Shown piece by piece: positions 6,440 to 9,388 of a stretch of DNA of 9,388 nucleotides (position 1 is its first letter; each line of letters starts with the position of its first letter). The notes under the pieces are model-generated. The model did not search any database, was not told the origin of the DNA, and saw nothing but the letters and a program-made list of their open reading frames with translations. The position numbers were made by a program, and so were the translations under genes. This stretch comes from RGIG8775 sp045121195 (GTDB taxonomy: Bacteria > Bacillota > Clostridia > Oscillospirales > CAG-272), in the NCBI GenBank assembly GCA_045121195.1, contig JBGVFO010000077.1:1-9388 (forward strand). The letters are read 5' to 3'.

Positions 6440-8145
6440 TTATCCTCCTCCGCAAACCGACGGCACTTTTCGCGGACGGCATAGTACGCCATCTTGGGCT
6501 TTCGGTATTCATTCAAGATGCCCTTGTTGTTGAAGCCACGGGCGCGATCGTTGCCCATATCGCGGCAGGTACGCATATCGGTGAACTGCCAGATGTACCA
6601 GCCCACGATCTGGGGCGTCTTGTGGAACAGCTCAAGGCAATGAGAGAACAGGTTTGCCTGATATTCCTCGGTCCACTTGATATTGTCAAAGGTATGGTGA
6701 CCGTAAAGAGCCGCGCCACCGAACTCGGAATAGATCATAGGCTTATCCGCAAAGCCGAGAGCATCACGGCGTTCGGTGTGTCCTTCTATCACCTTTTCCC
6801 AGTTCTTTATATCGCCGCCGTACCAACCGGTGTAATGGTTGATACAGATAATATCGTCAAATTCGTAGCAAATATCCTCAAGAGGTCTTGCGGTGGCGTG
6901 GGTTACAAGACGATTGCCGCCGTTTGCACGAAGCTCATCGTGATACTGCTTTGACATCTCGTACGCCGCCTGGGTACCTGTGAGGATCTCGTTGTGCATA
7001 CCCCAGATAATGATGGAAGGATGGTTGTAATACTGTGCCTCCATCTCACGAATCATCTCAAGTCCGCGAGAAACCACAACGGGATTGGCAAGCGCCGCTT
7101 CACTGAAGCCAACGCCCCAGATAGGGATCTCACTCCAGAAAAGGATTCCCTGCTCGTCCAGCATATCCACAAAAACCTTGGAATTGGGATAGTGCGCGCC
7201 GCGGATAGCATTTCCGCCCATCTCCTTGATGATATCAATATCCCTCTGCATCAGCGCGCGAGGAAAGGCAAAGCCAAACTCGGGATGCTCCTCGTGACGG
7301 CACACGCCGCGGATCTCGATGGGACGTCCGTTCAGCTGAATGCTATTATCCTTCACCTCGATAGTGCGGAAGCCCACGCGGTCAAAAAGATCGTCGGTGG
7401 GCGTCTCGGCAATCAGAGCGTAGAGGTTGGGTGTGTCCATATCCCACAAGTAAACGTCCTCCACCGTGATAGGATCGCTTATAAGCTCAGCCATCTCAAA
7501 AGAATCCAGCGTCACGTCGCTTCGAAGCAGCACGTCCTCGTCAAGGGAAACCGTCAAGGGCGCCGTCACCTCTTGCTCCGATGCGTTAAAGACCTTGGCG
7601 CGCACCACCACCTCGGCGGTATCGCGGGCATCGTTCAGCTTGTAATCGAGATGGCAGGAAAGCACCGAAAGCTCGCGGAGATATTCCATATCCACGCCGC
7701 GGACGATGCCGCCGTAGTGATACCAGTCCACCTTGGTCTGAGGAATGGAATCGGCATCAAAGCGATTGTCGGCGCGAACCGTCAGGGTGTGATAGCCCTC
7801 GTCGGTAAAGGCAATAAAATCGAAAGCGGTAAAACCGCCGTAATGGTCGCCCAGCTTCTCGCCGTCAAGCCACACCGTAGCCGCCGTCATCACCGCGCCG
7901 AAGAGAAGGCGGATACATCCGCCCTCGCAGTAGAAATCTTTCTCATACCACGCCGCTCCCTCGTATTCCAGAAGCCCCAGCGTGTTGTTCCAGCAGGAGG
8001 GCACCTCGGCGTGAGTCGCCTCCTCGGGAAGCTCCAAAAACCACTTCTCCGCCTCTCCCACGTCGTTAGGGTCGGTCATAAAGCGCCACGCGCCGTCAAG
8101 CGAGATCACTCTTCTCTTTTGATGCTCGTCAAACATTCTTCTCAT
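6436..8145 (-). CDS. uidA: GH2 beta-glucuronidase (possible beta-hexuronidase)
   Basis: Encodes 569 residues with no signal peptide, so cytoplasmic, against 603 for E. coli GUS. Domain order is GH2: sugar-binding jelly roll (about 1-170), immunoglobulin-like domain (about 170-262), catalytic barrel (about 265-569). The acid/base is E386 in GMHNE and the nucleophile E474 in IYSEFGG. The N-x-K motif that recognises the uronate carboxylate is N539-N540-K541, setting it apart from beta-galactosidases. D140, Y438 and Y442 match E. coli D163, Y468 and Y472. The segment between P341 and NHPS (374-377) is about 15 residues shorter than in E. coli, so the Loop 1 insertion is missing. GGAGG six bases upstream supports ATG 8145 over the ATG at codon 4. 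First gene of an operon with uxaB and uxaA. Those partners act on the galacturonate branch, so beta-galacturonidase or mixed activity is possible. Confidence 0.88.
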   Translation of the reverse strand: MRRMFDEHQKRRVISLDGAWRFMTDPNDVGEAEKWFLELPEEATHAEVPSCWNNTLGLLEYEGAAWYEKDFYCEGGCIRLLFGAVMTAATVWLDGEKLGDHYGGFTAFDFIAFTDEGYHTLTVRADNRFDADSIPQTKVDWYHYGGIVRGVDMEYLRELSVLSCHLDYKLNDARDTAEVVVRAKVFNASEQEVTAPLTVSLDEDVLLRSDVTLDSFEMAELISDPITVEDVYLWDMDTPNLYALIAETPTDDLFDRVGFRTIEVKDNSIQLNGRPIEIRGVCRHEEHPEFGFAFPRALMQRDIDIIKEMGGNAIRGAHYPNSKVFVDMLDEQGILFWSEIPIWGVGFSEAALANPVVVSRGLEMIREMEAQYYNHPSIIIWGMHNEILTGTQAAYEMSKQYHDELRANGGNRLVTHATARPLEDICYEFDDIICINHYTGWYGGDIKNWEKVIEGHTERRDALGFADKPMIYSEFGGAALYGHHTFDNIKWTEEYQANLFSHCLELFHKTPQIVGWYIWQFTDMRTCRDMGNDRARGFNNKGILNEYRKPKMAYYAVREKCRRFAEEDK

Positions 8146-8175
8146 AGATTACCTCCGCCTATTTTTTACAATATC

Positions 8176-8203
8176 ATTATATCATATCACCGCACGATTG
8201 CAA
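8176..8203 (-). promoter_or_regulatory. Promoter of the gus-uxaB-uxaA operon
   Basis: On the minus strand, -35 TTGCAA (8198-8203) and a perfect -10 TATAAT (8176-8181) are separated by 16 bases. A TGA just before the -10 box fits an extended -10 (TGn). The -35 sits inside the palindrome ATTGCAAT (8197-8204). The AraC-type direct repeats begin three bases upstream of the -35. Confidence 0.75.
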
Positions 8204-8206
8204 TAG

Positions 8207-8236
8207 ATTTTCGTTCGTATTGTTGTATTATCGTTC
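8207..8236. promoter_or_regulatory. Direct-repeat operator candidate for the AraC regulator
   Basis: ATTTTCGTTC (8207-8216) and ATTATCGTTC (8227-8236) match in 9 of 10 bases and begin 20 bases apart, close to two helical turns. AraC-family proteins, with two helix-turn-helix motifs per monomer and often dimeric, typically bind such direct repeats. The proximal copy abuts the -35 of the operon promoter, the position of an activator site contacting RNA polymerase. A weaker partial copy (TTTTCGTTT, 8241-8249) lies just beyond. Binding by the neighbouring regulator is inferred from position and pattern. Confidence 0.5.
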
Positions 8237-8274
8237 AAATTTTTCGTTTTTTATCTGTTTTTTAGTAAAAATCC

Positions 8275-8303
8275 TTGCCAATCATTCAATTTTGCGATAT
8301 AAT
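8275..8303 (+). promoter_or_regulatory. Promoter of the AraC-family regulator gene
   Basis: TTGCCA (8275-8280), a 17-base spacer and a perfect TATAAT (8298-8303) form a near-consensus vegetative promoter. The start codon lies 27 bases after the -10, with the ribosome site AAGGAGGA (8316-8323) between. It diverges from the gus operon promoter; the putative operator lies between the two -35 boxes, 39 bases from this one. Confidence 0.82.
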
Positions 8304-8330
8304 TAAAAAAACAACAAGGAGGACGGAACC

Positions 8331-9164
8331 GTGAAGGCACGCGCCGAGGATCTGGAATATCACCGCACCTGGCAACAGTTTACCGTTGAGGATTACGAGG
8401 GATATCAACCGAATATGAAGCATCTTCATTCTCATAGCTACTATGAGATCAGTATGATCCTGCAAGGACACGTGACGGTACTGATGGGCAACAACACCGA
8501 GAGCATCACCGGTGAAGGACGGGACTGTCGAATTCTGTTGCTTCGCCCCCATACCCCCCATCTGGTCGTTCCCCACCCCGATGCCCTCTATCAACGCCGA
8601 AACATTCTGTTCGCCCCCGATTTTCTTACGAAAGTCGGAGAGGAATGGAAAGAGCTATGCGAACGGATCGAGGGAAACAGTCTGATGCTTCACCCCGATG
8701 GGGAAACGATGGAAAAATGCATGGCGCTCGCCACCGCAATGAAGCAAGAAACTAACCTGTCACGCGTGCGCCTCCTGCTTCTTTATTTTCTTTCGTTGCT
8801 TTCCGAGAAGACGGGCGCCGAGGTCAAAAGCGCCGAGATTCCCGCATTTGTGAATGAGACTCTCGGCTATATTGCGGAGCATTATGACCAAAAAATTACC
8901 GCCGACGAGCTTGCCGCACACACGGGGATCGGTCGCACCACCCTTATGACGGGGTTTCGTCGGTATACGGGCAGTACCCTGTGCGAGTACGTAACGAGAT
9001 ATCGCCTGCGCCGCGCGATTGCCTGTCTTAAGGCAGGTATGACCGAGCAGGAGACCGCCGAGGCATGCGGTTTTGGCTCTACCTGCTACCTCATCCGCGT
9101 TTTTCATAAGCACTTCGGCATGACTCCTCTCGCCTATATGAAGCAAAGCAAAACGCAATTATAA
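8331..9164 (+). CDS. AraC-family transcriptional regulator with N-terminal cupin
   Basis: Encodes 277 residues, typical of the family. The N-terminal half has a cupin-type sensor: HLHSHSYYEISMILQGHVTVLMG at about 31-53, with three alternating histidines (31, 33, 35), and RILLLRPHTPHLV at 67-79. The C-terminal AraC DNA-binding domain (about 174-273) has a first helix-turn-helix in ITADELAAHTGIGRTTLMTGF (about 189-209). The second is in MTEQETAEACGFGSTCYLIRVFHKHFGMTPLAYM (about 237-270), which includes the family signature. The start is GTG, supported by AAGGAGGA seven bases upstream. Placed back-to-back with the gus-uxaB-uxaA operon, it is most simply that operon's sugar-responsive regulator, probably an activator sensing a hexuronide or hexuronate. 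The ligand is not readable from sequence. Confidence 0.93.
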   Translation: MKARAEDLEYHRTWQQFTVEDYEGYQPNMKHLHSHSYYEISMILQGHVTVLMGNNTESITGEGRDCRILLLRPHTPHLVVPHPDALYQRRNILFAPDFLTKVGEEWKELCERIEGNSLMLHPDGETMEKCMALATAMKQETNLSRVRLLLLYFLSLLSEKTGAEVKSAEIPAFVNETLGYIAEHYDQKITADELAAHTGIGRTTLMTGFRRYTGSTLCEYVTRYRLRRAIACLKAGMTEQETAEACGFGSTCYLIRVFHKHFGMTPLAYMKQSKTQL

Positions 9165-9222
9165 ATTGATGTTTATAGGGGTGTTATGGCTACGCCGAAA
9201 ACGAACGAAACCCTCTAACACC

Positions 9223-9252
9223 GTAGGGGTCGACGTCCCCGGCGACCCGAAA
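9223..9252 (+). repeat. Dispersed GC-rich intergenic repeat unit, copy 2
   Basis: This plus-strand unit begins GTAGGGG, has the CGACGTCC core and ends CCCGAAA. It differs at three of 30 positions from the inverted units at 73-102 and 9339-9368. With 9339-9368 it forms an inverted pair separated by 86 bases, which could fold in RNA as a long imperfect hairpin. It lies 58 bases past the regulator's stop, where no ordinary intrinsic terminator is evident. Confidence 0.7.
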
Positions 9253-9266
9253 ACAACGAAATTTGA

Positions 9267-9388
9267 TTTTGTTCATGGCTACGTTCAAACCCTTATCACA
9301 AAAGGCTTTCACCAATTTTATAATCGCAAATCCTTTCGTTTCGGGGCGCCGAGGACGTCGCCCCCTACAAGGTTTGTATGTCGCCATT
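9267..9388. repeat. Right copy of 122-base terminal direct repeat
   Basis: Identical to bases 1-122 in the same orientation; the match begins at the TTTTG of 9267 and runs to the last base. The left neighbour of the first copy and the right neighbour of this one lie outside the window, so the true repeat length cannot be seen. Bases 9165-9388 hold no convincing gene. Confidence 0.95.
9339..9368 (-). repeat. Dispersed GC-rich intergenic repeat unit, copy 3
   Basis: This is the unit of 73-102 as it recurs in the right terminal repeat. It faces the unit at 9223-9252 in inverted orientation with 27 of 30 bases matching. Confidence 0.7.

Noticed and set aside
8188..8203. Catabolite-repression (cre/CcpA) site over the gus -35
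   Set aside because: Only the left half (TTGCAATCG on the minus strand) fits the cre consensus; the right half deviates at two fixed positions, so it is no better than chance.
6994..8265. 423-codon open frame on the plus strand antisense to the GH2 gene
   Set aside because: Shadow of the GH2 coding strand. It runs on into the AT-rich promoter region, where its sequence becomes low-complexity, and no family is recognisable.
9156..9168. CAATT-ATA-AATTG hairpin as the regulator's terminator
   Set aside because: Five AT-rich pairs with no T-tract after it, so it would not terminate. It overlaps the stop codon.
9190..9387. 65-codon minus-strand open frame across the right terminal repeat
   Set aside because: It consists largely of the two inverted repeat units and runs to the window edge. 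It has no recognisable domain or supported start.
1..9388. Plasmid or phage origin for the window
   Set aside because: Terminal redundancy is present, but no replication, partition, integrase, capsid or mobilisation gene is seen, and groESL is a chromosomal housekeeping operon.

Overview
The window looks like chromosomal DNA of an uncultured, GC-rich Clostridia-type Firmicute, probably a gut or rumen bacterium. The signs are a groES-groEL operon under a CIRCE/HrcA operator, strong AGGAGG-type ribosome sites, sigma-A promoters, a gut-type GH2 beta-glucuronidase, and short GTAGGGG-type intergenic repeats that I associate from memory with gut Clostridia. No lineage below class can be justified from this sequence alone.

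Layout, left to right. Bases 1-160 hold no gene, only a repeat that recurs exactly at the right end (1-122 = 9267-9388). Next comes a minus-strand chaperonin operon, read right to left: promoter (2234-2261), CIRCE (2200-2226), groES (1861-2148), groEL (208-1839) and a hairpin terminator (161-196). Divergent from it, on the plus strand, is an AGCS-family sodium/amino-acid symporter (2348-3808). Its last 23 bases overlap the end of a convergent minus-strand operon.

That second minus-strand operon is a hexuronide-use unit: GH2 beta-glucuronidase (6436-8145), then uxaB tagaturonate reductase (5156-6439), then uxaA altronate dehydratase (3786-5159). Both junctions are 4-base ATGA overlaps, so the three proteins are probably made by coupled translation. 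A structured hairpin plus T-tract lies 15 bases past the uxaA stop, inside the symporter's 3' end. A divergent plus-strand AraC-family regulator (8331-9164) shares a 185-base intergenic region with this operon. That region holds a good promoter for each side and a 10-base direct repeat at 20-base spacing next to the operon's -35, a plausible AraC operator.

Proposed working: the GH2 enzyme releases a hexuronic acid from a beta-hexuronide in the cytoplasm. An isomerase encoded elsewhere makes the ketose, UxaB reduces tagaturonate to altronate, and UxaA dehydrates altronate to 2-keto-3-deoxygluconate. No transporter, UxaC isomerase, KDG kinase or KDPG aldolase is present here. The main biological puzzle is that the GH2 active site looks like a glucuronidase while its partner genes belong to the galacturonate/altronate branch. 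No mobile element, phage gene, CRISPR array, tRNA or rRNA was seen.
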